From an uncultured Polycyclovorans sp. (GTDB taxonomy: Bacteria > Pseudomonadota > Gammaproteobacteria > Nevskiales > Nevskiaceae), in contig CAKZHZ010000008.1 of assembly GCA_936928855.1 (NCBI GenBank), positions 1-56,157 on the forward strand: a stretch of 56,157 bases of DNA, given 5' to 3'. A program made the position numbers and the translations under genes. The notes beneath the pieces are model-generated. The model was not told the DNA's origin. It did no database searches and saw only the letters and a list, made by a program, of their open reading frames with translations. This document shows positions 26,441-34,859 of the stretch, one piece after another; position 1 is the first letter of the stretch, and every line of letters starts with the position of its first letter.

Positions 26441-27088
26441 ATGAAGCTGGTCATCGCCGACGACCACCCGCTGTTCCGTAGCGCCATCCTGCAGGCCCTG
26501 GCCGGCTTTACCGAAGGCGTCCCGCCGCTGGAGGCCGCCAGCGTCAAGATGCTGGAGGAGACCATCCAGGCGCATGACGACATCGACCTGGTCCTGCTGG
26601 ATCTGCACATGCCCGGCGCCCGTGGCTTCTCCTCGCTGATCTACCTGCGGGGCGAACGCCCGGAGCTGCCGGTGATCGTGATCTCATCCAATGATCACCC
26701 GCGCACCATCCGTCGCGCAGAACAGTTTGGCGCCGCCGGCTTCGTCCCGAAGTCCGCACCGGTGGAGCAGATCCTCGAAGCGGTGCGCTCCGTCATGGCC
26801 GGCGATGTCGCCTTCCCGGCGGCAGCAGCCGAACGCAGCGCCGACGACGACCGGCTGGCACAACAGCTGGCCCAGCTGACACCGCAGCAGGTCCGCGTGC
26901 TGATGTGCCTGGCCGACGGCCTCCTCAACAAACAGATCGCCTACGAACTGGGGCTGGCAGAGAACACGGTGAAGGTTCACGTCACCGCGATCCTGCGCAA
27001 GCTGGGTTGCCACAGCCGCACCCAGGCGGCGGTGCTGGTGCGCTCGCTGGAGCCCGATGCGGTGTCGGGCGACGGCCCGGACGTCTAG
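26441..27088 (+). CDS. LuxR/NarL-family response regulator
   Basis: This is a two-component response regulator of 215 residues. The receiver domain (about 1-120) has the acidic pair DD at 7-8, phospho-acceptor Asp54 (LLDLHMPG) and a conserved lysine in VPKS. The C-terminal LuxR-type helix-turn-helix (about 145-205) includes NKQIAYELGLAENTVKVHV. Its stop codon lies inside the palindrome shared with the convergent histidine kinase gene, its probable partner. Likely targets are the esterase-porin unit and dctA, judged by position alone. Confidence 0.93.
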   Translation: MKLVIADDHPLFRSAILQALAGFTEGVPPLEAASVKMLEETIQAHDDIDLVLLDLHMPGARGFSSLIYLRGERPELPVIVISSNDHPRTIRRAEQFGAAGFVPKSAPVEQILEAVRSVMAGDVAFPAAAAERSADDDRLAQQLAQLTPQQVRVLMCLADGLLNKQIAYELGLAENTVKVHVTAILRKLGCHSRTQAAVLVRSLEPDAVSGDGPDV

Positions 27089-27128
27089 TGTGCTGTTCCG
27101 CAAATACCTTTTCGGAACAGCACACTAG
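27085..27128. repeat. Perfect 16-bp palindromic element containing both convergent stop codons
   Basis: Arms CTAGTGTGCTGTTCCG (27085-27100) and its exact reverse complement (27113-27128) enclose a 12-base loop. The TAG stops of both the response regulator and the histidine kinase lie in the outer CTAG ends. It may act as a bidirectional terminator. Its ends (CTAGTGT-CTGT-CC) match the longer palindrome at 29827-29940, so the two probably belong to one repeat family. Confidence 0.85.
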
Positions 27129-29785
27129 GCCACACCTTCCATCGCGCGCCCTCGCAGCAGCTGCTGCGTGATCAATGCCCGCAGCGCCGCCGGCGACACC
27201 GGCTTCACCAGATACCCCCAACCCTGCTCCCGCGCCTGCTGCCGCAAGGCGGGATCGCGCTCGGCGGTCAGTAACACCACGGGCGGCAGGGCACCCCAGG
27301 CCGCACGCAGCATGGGCAACAGCGCCGGACCTCGCGCATCGCCCAACCGGACATCCAGCAGGATCAACGCCGGCACCGCAGCCTCGCCCAGCGCCGCCTG
27401 CACGGAGGCGGCACTGGCAAACACCTGCGGCTCGCAGCCCCAGCCCTGCAGCAGGGTTGCCAAGGCCTCGCCGGAGGCCGGATCGTCCTCGACACACCAG
27501 ATCCGAAGCCCTCGCAACGGACCGCTGGCGGATGGCGGCGCCATGGCCGCGGCCGCCGGTACCGGCACCGTGGCGGCGGTGCCACGCGGCACTGTCACCG
27601 AAAACACGCTGCCATGCCCCGGCCAGGAGCGCAGGCCGACACGATGGCCGAGCAGACGCGCAATGCGGTCGACGATGGCCAGTCCCAGGCCGGCACCTCG
27701 CGCGCGCAGGTCGCCTCCGGTATCCAGCCGCCTGAACTCCTCGAAGACCTCGGCGTGCTGCTCCTCGGGGATGCCGGGCCCCTGGTCCCAGACCTCGATG
27801 CGCAACGCCGCGCCCACCCGCCGCACGCCCAGCAGAACGCCGCCTCGCGCGGTGTAGCGCAGTGCATTGGACAGGAAGTTCTGCAGGATGCGCCGCAGCA
27901 GGGTCTCATCGGTATCGGCCACTGCCGTGGTCGGGCAGTAGCGAAAGCGCAGTCCCTTGGCCTCACACAGCACGCTCATCTCGCGGGCCAGATCGGCCAG
28001 CAGCGGGGCCAGCGGCACATCGCGCCGTTTGACCTCCAGCGTGCCGGACTCCAGCCGCGAGATGTCGAGCAGACTGGCCAGAATCTCATCCTGCGAACGC
28101 AAGGCCCCCTCCACGCTGTCGGCCAGGGTCTGCAGCGCCGGGTCATCGGTACGGCCCCGCAGACTGGACACGAACATGCGCGCCGCATTGAGCGGCTGCA
28201 GCAGATCATGGACGGCGGCGGCGACGAACCGCGTCTTGTAGCGGTTGGCACGCTCGGCCTCCCGCTTGGCGATGGCAAGGTCGTGCGTTCGCTCGTCAAT
28301 GCGGCGTTCCAGCGAGTCCGCCAGCGAGCGCAGTTCACGCGCCGTCTGCCGGTAGGCGGTGATGTCGGCATAGCTGGTCACGAAACCGCCATCCGGCAAC
28401 GGGTTGCCGCGGATCTCCAGCACCGTGCCGTTGGAATCCTCGCGCTCGTGCAGATGCGGCCTTCCGGCCCGCAGGTGCTCCAGCCGCCGCGCGATGGTCC
28501 GCTCCACCTCACCGGCGCCGAGCAGGCCGCGGGCGGCGTTGTAGCGCAGCACGTCCTCGATGGGGCGCCCGACCCGGATCAGGTCCGGCGGGAAGCGGAA
28601 CAACTCGATGTAGCGCCGGTTCCAGGCCACCAGTCGCAGCTCGGCGTCGATCACGCTGACACCCTGCGGCAGGTGCTGCAGGCTGGGGCTTTCGCCGTAG
28701 TCGGCGCGCCGGGCCGCCTGCACCAGGCCATCCTGCGCACTGCGCATCTCCTCTGCGTGCTGGGCAACGAGACGTTGCAGCTCCACCTGACTGCGGGCGC
28801 GCAGCTGCGCCATCCGGCGCCGCTGCCGCAACAGATAGCCGCCCAGAATCAACACGGTCAGCGCCGCTGCCACCGCCAGCGCCACCACCCGTGCATTGGC
28901 CTTGATGGGCACCGTCGACCGCATCAGGTGCAGGGTCCACCCGGCCTCCGGCAGGGCCTGCGATACCCACAGCAGCTCGCCCGCCAGATCGTGGCGCACG
29001 CGCGGTACCGGGTCATCAGGCATCCCCACCCGCGTGTAGGGCAGACCGGTCAGCCGCAGATCGCCGTACTGGCGGCTTGCGGTGATGGCGGCCTGCTCCT
29101 CCGGCCGCAGCGGCCTGAGATCGCGGTACCGCCACTCATCCCGGCCAGCCAGGAAGATCACCCCGTAACGATCGCTGAGGAACACCACATCCGGCAGCGC
29201 CGTCCAGGCGCGCTCCAGGGCCGAGAGGTCAAGCTTGACCACCACCACCCCGACCAGGGTGTTGTTCGCGTCACGCACCGCCTGCGACAGAAAGTACCCC
29301 GGCTGCGAGGTGGTCACGCCCAAGGCATAGAAGCTGCCGGTCCCCGTCCGCATCGCCTGCTGGAAGTACGGTCGAAACTGGTAGTCCACGCCGACATTGC
29401 TGCCGGACGAGCGCCAGTTGCTGGCCGCGACGGCCCGCCCCTCGCGGTCCAGCAGCGTCAACGTCGAAGTATCGGCCGCTCCGTTGATGCGAACCAGCTT
29501 GCGGTTCAGGGCGTCGGTCAATGCCGATGGCGGCGCAGGATCCGACAAGGCCGAACGCACCTCCGGATCCAATGCCAGTACCGATGGCAGTACGCGGTAC
29601 CGTTCGATCAGTGCGCGCAACGCCTCTTCATGCAGCTGCAACTGCTCGCGGGCCTGCGCCGCGCTGTCGGCCAGGCCCCTCACGGTGCCCTGTCGCAGCA
29701 CCAGACCTGCCACGATCATCACAGCGGCGATCAGTGCGATCACCACCAGCATCTGTCGGCGTCGATTGGGTAGCGGCTCCAGCAT
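27125..29785 (-). CDS. Hybrid sensor histidine kinase with DctB-like periplasmic sensor
   Basis: This 886-residue membrane kinase has TM1 at about 12-31, a periplasmic double-Cache/DctB-like sensor (about 32-295), TM2 (about 298-319), a coiled coil and a PAS-type domain (about 365-478). HisKA follows with phospho-His526 (VHDLLQPLNAAR), then HATPase (about 610-735) with the N-box near NFLSNALRY and G-boxes DQGPGIP and GAGLGLAIV. A C-terminal receiver has Asp811 (LLDVRLG). The HDLLQPLNAAR H-box is typical of hybrid kinases. It is convergent with a LuxR-type regulator and divergent from dctA, so it probably senses a C4-dicarboxylate-like ligand. Confidence 0.92.
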   Translation of the reverse strand: MLEPLPNRRRQMLVVIALIAAVMIVAGLVLRQGTVRGLADSAAQAREQLQLHEEALRALIERYRVLPSVLALDPEVRSALSDPAPPSALTDALNRKLVRINGAADTSTLTLLDREGRAVAASNWRSSGSNVGVDYQFRPYFQQAMRTGTGSFYALGVTTSQPGYFLSQAVRDANNTLVGVVVVKLDLSALERAWTALPDVVFLSDRYGVIFLAGRDEWRYRDLRPLRPEEQAAITASRQYGDLRLTGLPYTRVGMPDDPVPRVRHDLAGELLWVSQALPEAGWTLHLMRSTVPIKANARVVALAVAAALTVLILGGYLLRQRRRMAQLRARSQVELQRLVAQHAEEMRSAQDGLVQAARRADYGESPSLQHLPQGVSVIDAELRLVAWNRRYIELFRFPPDLIRVGRPIEDVLRYNAARGLLGAGEVERTIARRLEHLRAGRPHLHEREDSNGTVLEIRGNPLPDGGFVTSYADITAYRQTARELRSLADSLERRIDERTHDLAIAKREAERANRYKTRFVAAAVHDLLQPLNAARMFVSSLRGRTDDPALQTLADSVEGALRSQDEILASLLDISRLESGTLEVKRRDVPLAPLLADLAREMSVLCEAKGLRFRYCPTTAVADTDETLLRRILQNFLSNALRYTARGGVLLGVRRVGAALRIEVWDQGPGIPEEQHAEVFEEFRRLDTGGDLRARGAGLGLAIVDRIARLLGHRVGLRSWPGHGSVFSVTVPRGTAATVPVPAAAAMAPPSASGPLRGLRIWCVEDDPASGEALATLLQGWGCEPQVFASAASVQAALGEAAVPALILLDVRLGDARGPALLPMLRAAWGALPPVVLLTAERDPALRQQAREQGWGYLVKPVSPAALRALITQQLLRGRAMEGVA

Positions 29786-29826
29786 GGCCCCATCATCGCG
29801 CAGCCGGGCGCGGTGCGAAACAGGCC

Positions 29827-29940
29827 CTAGTGTCCTGTCCCAGAAGTTCGCATGCGAGCTCGCGGGTCTTTGTCGCGCCTTGCCAGACGCGAAAAATCCT
29901 GGCGCGATTTCATCAAGGACTTTCTGGGACAGGACACTAG
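29827..29940. repeat. 114-bp MITE-like palindromic element between the kinase and dctA genes
   Basis: The element has perfect 19-bp terminal inverted repeats (29827-29845 and 29922-29940, CTAGTGTCCTGTCCCAGAA) and smaller inner inverted repeats. It contains no credible gene. Both ends are CTAG with TA inside, as expected for an IS630/Tc1-type TA target, but no transposase is present. It sits in the 235-bp intergenic region holding the promoters of both flanking genes. Confidence 0.8.
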
Positions 29941-29941
29941 T

Positions 29942-29958
29942 ACCAATGCGTTATTGGT
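29942..29958. promoter_or_regulatory. Candidate operator upstream of dctA
   Basis: ACCAAT, five bases, ATTGGT form a perfect dyad directly after the palindromic element and 62 bp before the dctA start. It has the size expected for a LuxR-type response-regulator dimer, but no second copy was confirmed elsewhere. Confidence 0.35.
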
Positions 29959-30020
29959 GATGCGGAGCGTCCCTGCCACCATCCTGGCAAGGCCCACACC
30001 GCAAGAGGCGGACGCCCACG

Positions 30021-31409
30021 ATGAACGCGATCAACACGTCCGACGCACCTTCCACTCCCCGTAAGCCGCTCTGGCATCACTTGTATTTCTGGGTGTTGGT
30101 CGGCATTGCCATCGGCATCACCATCGGCATTCTTGCGCCCGACACCGGCGCGCAGATGAAGTGGATGGCGGACCTGTTCATCAAGCTCGTCAAGGTGGTG
30201 ATCGCCCCCACCATCTTCGCCACCGTCGCCGTGGGCATTGCCAGCCTGGGCGATCTCGCCAAGGCCGGCGGGCTGGCGCTGCGGACGGTGATCTACTTTC
30301 ACATCACCACCGTTTTCGCGCTGGGCATCGGCCTGTTCATGATCAACATGATGGCGCCGGGCGCCGCGCTGGGGCTGGATATCGCCAGCTTCGATGCCAG
30401 TGCCGCCAGCGCCACCCTCGCCACCGCAGGCGAGGCCAGCGGCAGCGGTATCACCGGCTTCATCCTGCACCTGGTGCCGCACTCCTTTTTCGGTGCCTTT
30501 GTCGATGGCCAGTTGATCCAGGTGCTGGTGATGGCGGTGCTCACCGCCTGCGCCATCACCATGCTCGGCCCCCGCGCACACGCCGCCGTCAGCGCACTCG
30601 ACATGGTGGCCAAGGTGATGTTCGGCGTGATCAAGATCGTCATGTGGGCGGCGCCGCTGGGCGCCATGGGCGGCATGGCCTTCACCATCGGCAAGTACGG
30701 CAGCGAGATTCTCGGCTCCCTGGCGCACTTCATGCTCGGCTTCTACATGACCTGCCTGATCTTCCTGTTCGGCGTGCTCGGGCCGATCTGCTGGTGGTGC
30801 GGGTTCAGCATCTTCAAGTACATCCGCTACATCAAGGATGAGCTGCTGATCGTGCTGGGGACCTCCTCGTCGGAGTCGGTGCTGCCGCGCATGCTGGTCA
30901 AGCTCGAAGCCGCTGGCGCGCCGCGTGCGGTGGTGGGGCTGACCATTCCCACCGGCTATTCCTTCAACCTCGACGGCACCGCCATCTACATGGCGATGGC
31001 CGCCATCTTCATCGCCCAGGCCTTCGGCATCGATGTGCCCATCGGCACCCAGATCGGCCTGCTGGTGTTCATGCTGATCTCGTCCAATGGCGCCGCCGGC
31101 GTCACCGGCGCCGGGCTGGTGACGCTGGCGGCATCCCTGGCCGCGTTTGACAGCGTCATCCCGCTGGCCGGTATTGCCCTCATCGTCGGCATCGACCGCT
31201 TCATGTCGGAGGCACGCGCACTGACCAACCTCACCGGCAACGGCATCGGCACTCTGGTGATCGCGCGCTGGACCGGCCAGCTGGATCGCAAACGCCTGCA
31301 CGCAGTATTGGACAATCCCCAGCTGGTCAACGTGGACCAGAAGCTGGCCGAGCAGCTGGGCGACACGCCCCTGCCGCTGCCCGACGCCGAGGCGGTGCCG
31401 GCGCGCTAA
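30021..31409 (+). CDS. dctA: C4-dicarboxylate:cation symporter
   Basis: This inner-membrane transporter of the dicarboxylate/amino acid:cation symporter (DAACS) family imports succinate, fumarate or malate with H+ or Na+. The 462 residues include the serine-rich re-entrant loop LLIVLGTSSSESVLPRM, the NLDGTAIYMAMAAIFIAQA helix motif and SSNGAAGVTGAG, all matching DctA rather than GltP. About eight transmembrane helices are visible. It is divergent from the DctB-like kinase. Its TAA stop overlaps the convergent NTF2-like gene's TAG by two bases. Confidence 0.92.
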   Translation: MNAINTSDAPSTPRKPLWHHLYFWVLVGIAIGITIGILAPDTGAQMKWMADLFIKLVKVVIAPTIFATVAVGIASLGDLAKAGGLALRTVIYFHITTVFALGIGLFMINMMAPGAALGLDIASFDASAASATLATAGEASGSGITGFILHLVPHSFFGAFVDGQLIQVLVMAVLTACAITMLGPRAHAAVSALDMVAKVMFGVIKIVMWAAPLGAMGGMAFTIGKYGSEILGSLAHFMLGFYMTCLIFLFGVLGPICWWCGFSIFKYIRYIKDELLIVLGTSSSESVLPRMLVKLEAAGAPRAVVGLTIPTGYSFNLDGTAIYMAMAAIFIAQAFGIDVPIGTQIGLLVFMLISSNGAAGVTGAGLVTLAASLAAFDSVIPLAGIALIVGIDRFMSEARALTNLTGNGIGTLVIARWTGQLDRKRLHAVLDNPQLVNVDQKLAEQLGDTPLPLPDAEAVPAR

Positions 31410-31939
31410 GCCGTTGCGTCGAGGTTCACTGACAGCATGTCGATCAGCTTGCGCTTCATCGGCTGCACCCAGTTGCGCTTGAGCAGTGGCGACAGCAGGC
31501 CGACAGCTTCCAGCTCATCGCAGAGATGCATCTGGTGGGCCAGATCGAACAGGTCGAGCTGCTCGGTGAACAGACCGTCGTCGCCCACCGTGATGAAGGA
31601 CACGCCCGGCGTCTGGTAGTGACTGCCGTCCGCCCGCCGGCCGGGACCGCGGTTCCACCAGTGGGTGATGATGCGGTTGCCCTCGGTGGCGAACCGTTCG
31701 ATGGGAAAGCTCCAGCCTTCCCAGCCGACGCGCATGTCGCGGCCATAGTGGGTGGCGCGGATCTCCTCCCGCGTGTTGGCCTGCACCCGCATCGTGCCGC
31801 CGTACTCACAGACGTATACGCACTGTTCGGCATAGAACGCATCCGCCAGCCACGACCATTCGTCGCGTGCGGCCGCCTCCACGAAGGCGGCCTGGAGGTC
31901 GCGGGCACGGGTGGCCACCTCGGCGGTGGTCAACGGCAT
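31406..31939 (-). CDS. NTF2-like / SnoaL-like family protein
   Basis: This 177-residue protein has an NTF2-like cone fold: N-terminal helices with DEWSWLADAFYAEQCVYV, then strands with THWWNRGPGRRADGSHY and VSFITVGDDGLFTEQLDLFD. Relatives include ketosteroid isomerases, dehydratases and polyketide cyclases. The aspartates could be catalytic, but no specific reaction is assigned. It lies downstream of the tandem CoA-transferase gene in the same direction and shares a tail-to-tail overlap with dctA. Confidence 0.8.
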   Translation of the reverse strand: MPLTTAEVATRARDLQAAFVEAAARDEWSWLADAFYAEQCVYVCEYGGTMRVQANTREEIRATHYGRDMRVGWEGWSFPIERFATEGNRIITHWWNRGPGRRADGSHYQTPGVSFITVGDDGLFTEQLDLFDLAHQMHLCDELEAVGLLSPLLKRNWVQPMKRKLIDMLSVNLDATA

Positions 31940-31978
31940 GCGCCAGTCTCCTTCGTCATGCCGTCCCCGACGGCGCGC

Positions 31979-32008
31979 CTGGATGCCCGATCACGTCGGG
32001 CATGACGA
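31979..32008. repeat. Dispersed intergenic hairpin repeat, copy 1
   Basis: The core is TGGATGCCCGATCACG followed by TCGGGCATGACG, an 8-bp stem ATGCCCGA/TCGGGCAT with a 5-base loop. A partial inverted copy (CTTCGTCATGCC, about 31951-31962) precedes it. Near-identical copies occur at 36761-36790 and 41749-41777, each between genes. Confidence 0.75.
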
Positions 32009-32044
32009 AAGGGAACGGGCTTCACGAGGCCGGCGACCGACCGC

Positions 32045-34525
32045 TCAGGCCGCCCGCCGTGGCGGCATGCGCGGCATGCCGACAAAGCCCACGGCGAACT
32101 GCTCCTCCATGGTCTTGATCTGCTCCTCGCTATAGCCCAGGCGCCCCATGATCTGCTGCGTGTGCTCGCCCACCAGCAGCGGCCGTCCCTGGATCACGCC
32201 CGGGGTGTCCGACAGGCTGAACAGCAAGCCGATCTGGTCCAGCTTGCCCACCACCGGGTGGTCGTAGGACACCACCCACTGGTGCTTCTGGAATTCCGGT
32301 GTGTCGTGCAGCTTCAGCGAAAAGTCTTCGGAGACGATCTCCACCGGCACGCCCGCGCCATCCAAGGTCGCGAACCACTCGGCTGCAGATGCCGACTTCA
32401 GCTTGTTCGCAATCAATTCGGCCAGCGCCGCGTCGTTCTGTCGACGGGCTGCCGCATCGGCAAAGCGCGCATCCGTGGCCAGCTCCGGCATGCCGGTGGC
32501 GGCAAACAGCGCGTCCCAATGGCCCTGATCGACCAGCACCATGCACAACCAGCCCGCCGCCGTCTCATACACCCGATGCCCGGCCGAGAATCCGAACTGC
32601 ATGCCGTCGATCTGCGGCCGCTCGAAGCCTTTGCCGTCCGGTGTGGCCACCGCGTAGGAGGTGTTGAGCAGGGCGGCGTTGATGATGGAAGTGTCCACCA
32701 TCTGCCCTTCGCCGGTGCGGTCGCGGTGATACAGCGCATTGATCACCGCCACCGCCGACAGGAAGCCGTTGCCGGTGTCGCCAAAGCTGGTAAGGCTCCA
32801 CAGCGGCTTGCCGCCCCGGGCCATGCCACCGTCCTCGTACTGGATGCCCGACAGACAGGCGCCGGTCTGGTCATTGCCCGGCAGGCCGGCACGCTTGCCG
32901 GTCTCGAAACCACGGGTGTGACAATAGATGAGGTCCGGCTTGCGCTGCTTGAGGCTCTCGTAGTCGATCTTGAGGCGCTCGGCAGCGTCGTAGCGCATGT
33001 TGTGGTGCACCACATCCGCCTCGTCCACCAGCTTCAGGAGCACCTCCATCGCCCGCGGGTCCTTCAGGTTGAGGGTGATGCTCTGCTTGCCGCGGTTGGC
33101 CATGTAGGCAATGTGCACGCGGTGCCAGAACAGGTCGTAGAGGCCGTTGATCTTGATCACCGTGGCGCCCAGGTCCGACAGCAACTGGGTGCCGAAGGGC
33201 CCGGCGATGGCGAGCCCAAGATCCAGCACCGTGACGCCTTCCAGCGGCGCCTTCAGCGCCTTGCCGGCATTGGCCGCCGCCGCCTCGGCACGCGCCTCGG
33301 CCAGAATTTTCTGCGCCTCTGCCTTCACCGCATCGGTGTGCTCACCGACGCCAGGCGAACGCGCACCGAGCTGCCCCGGTGTCTTGCTCATCTTGTAGGC
33401 GGTGCCGACGGTGCGGATGCGCCCCAGGGTGGGGTCTTCGGTTTCCGTGACACAGCCATCCTGCAGGAATAGCGGGTCCGCCAGCGAGGCCTCCACCGAG
33501 CGGATGTCCTGCATGGTCATCTCAGCCTTCTCGGCGGCATCCACCCATTCCTGCGCCGTGAACTTCTTCACCGCCTCGGCGAGGATGGGCTGATAGTGCG
33601 ACATCACCAGCAGCTCCTCCGGCCCGGTGCCGAAACGGTCCGGGTCGTTCTGCACCGTCAGGTCCGGCGTGGCGTTGAGGGTGTCGCCCTCGGAGGCCTG
33701 CATGATGAAGCGCGGATTGGGCACCCAGTTGTGGATCCACTTGCCGTCCTTGCACTCGAAGTGGCCCTTGGGCGCCTTGGAGCCGAGGATCCAGGAATCG
33801 AAACCATCGGGGTCGATGTTCTCGGCGCGCATCCACACGCCTGCCGCACCGGCGAGCGCCCCCTGCATCAGCGAGGTCTCCACCTTCTGCCCGCGCCCGG
33901 TGAGACCGCGCGCGCGAATTGCCGCGCTGATGCCCACGGAAGCCGAGAAGAAAGCCCCCAGGCTGGGCCAGTGTGAGGCCGGGAACAGCGGACCCGGACG
34001 CGGCGCGCCCTGCACCCAGTCATACGGGATGTCCAGATCGGGGAAGGGATCGTCCCGGCCCGCCAGACGGTTGAGCGCGCCTTCGGCCCAGCCGCGCTGC
34101 TCCCACATCAGGCCAGTGCGCGCCTGCACCAGCGCATCGTAGGCCGGGCGGTCCTTGTGCGTGGTGTCGCTGCCATAGCCGGTAATGGAGCAGTACACCA
34201 GCCGCGGGTTGAGCGCCTTGAGGGTGTCGTAGTCGATGCCCAGGCGCTGCGTCACGCCCGGCGCATAGGACTCGATGAAAATGTCCGCCGTGCGCACCAG
34301 CGCCAGCAGCGCCGCCTTGTCATCGGCATTCTTGAGATCCAGCACCGCGCTGCGCTTGCCGCGATTCCATACCGTGTAGCCGAGCTGCCCGCGGAACGGG
34401 TCCCCCCCGGGGGGTTCGATCTTGGTGACCGTGGCGCCGTTGTCCGCGAGCAGCATCCCGGTCATCGGCCCGGCAATGCCCCAGCTCAGGTCCAGCACCT
34501 GCAGATCCTTGTACACACCCGCCAT
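32045..34525 (-). CDS. Tandem-fused CaiB/BaiF CoA-transferase
   Basis: The 826 residues comprise two class III CoA-transferase units in one chain, about 1-400 and 415-826. Each begins with the typical Rossmann strand (VLDLSWGIAGPMTG and VLDLGLAIAGPFGT). The catalytic aspartate is present in the second unit (SFGDTGNGFLSA). The corresponding place in the first reads SHWPSLGAFFSA, so the first unit appears catalytically dead. Normal members are homodimers of interlocked ~400-residue chains, so this fusion mimics a heterodimer with one active site. ATG at 34525 is preferred (ribosome binding site ACAGG). Confidence 0.9.
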   Translation of the reverse strand: MAGVYKDLQVLDLSWGIAGPMTGMLLADNGATVTKIEPPGGDPFRGQLGYTVWNRGKRSAVLDLKNADDKAALLALVRTADIFIESYAPGVTQRLGIDYDTLKALNPRLVYCSITGYGSDTTHKDRPAYDALVQARTGLMWEQRGWAEGALNRLAGRDDPFPDLDIPYDWVQGAPRPGPLFPASHWPSLGAFFSASVGISAAIRARGLTGRGQKVETSLMQGALAGAAGVWMRAENIDPDGFDSWILGSKAPKGHFECKDGKWIHNWVPNPRFIMQASEGDTLNATPDLTVQNDPDRFGTGPEELLVMSHYQPILAEAVKKFTAQEWVDAAEKAEMTMQDIRSVEASLADPLFLQDGCVTETEDPTLGRIRTVGTAYKMSKTPGQLGARSPGVGEHTDAVKAEAQKILAEARAEAAAANAGKALKAPLEGVTVLDLGLAIAGPFGTQLLSDLGATVIKINGLYDLFWHRVHIAYMANRGKQSITLNLKDPRAMEVLLKLVDEADVVHHNMRYDAAERLKIDYESLKQRKPDLIYCHTRGFETGKRAGLPGNDQTGACLSGIQYEDGGMARGGKPLWSLTSFGDTGNGFLSAVAVINALYHRDRTGEGQMVDTSIINAALLNTSYAVATPDGKGFERPQIDGMQFGFSAGHRVYETAAGWLCMVLVDQGHWDALFAATGMPELATDARFADAAARRQNDAALAELIANKLKSASAAEWFATLDGAGVPVEIVSEDFSLKLHDTPEFQKHQWVVSYDHPVVGKLDQIGLLFSLSDTPGVIQGRPLLVGEHTQQIMGRLGYSEEQIKTMEEQFAVGFVGMPRMPPRRAA

Positions 34526-34605
34526 AACGCACCTGTCCATACTGATTGGAATGATGCCTCGACGCTACCGACCCCCCACCCAACCCGCCTGATTCATTTG
34601 GGTGA

Positions 34606-34826
34606 GCCTCACCCACGAGCACCGCTCGTGGGTGAGGCGAACGGCCGGACAGGGATGTCCGGACCGGGTATGAATAGAACATCACCGTATCGCCAGGATG
34701 GCCGGCGCAGTGGCATATCAGTGCACGGTCGATCGGGAGAGCACTGCTCGGGGGTGAGGCGAACGACCCGTCATGGATGACGGGGCCGGGGTGGATTAGC
34801 ACGCCAGCGTATCGCCAGGATGGCCG
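34606..34826. repeat. Two ~88-bp hairpin-rich direct repeats with 122-bp period
   Basis: Copies at 34617-34704 and 34739-34826 are about 75-80% identical and share GGTGAGGCGAACG and CGTATCGCCAGGATGGCCG. A 15-bp perfect stem (34606-34620 with 34624-34638) opens the first. In each copy a 7-bp stem (34645-34662 and 34767-34784) is kept although two of its base pairs differ between copies. This fills the 334-bp gap between the CoA-transferase start and the lipoprotein stop. No gene was seen in it. Confidence 0.75.
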
Positions 34827-34859
34827 TCTCGAACCTCCGGGCTCAGCGGAACAGTTGGC

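Noticed and set aside
27085..27128. Simple rho-independent terminator between convergent genes
   Set aside because: The stem has no U-tract after it on either strand, and its ends match a second palindrome 2.7 kb away, so it is listed as a repeat that may also terminate.
34739..34826. CRISPR array from the repeated hairpins at 34.6-34.8 kb
   Set aside because: Only two copies, long imperfect units and a 34-bp interval; no cas genes nearby.
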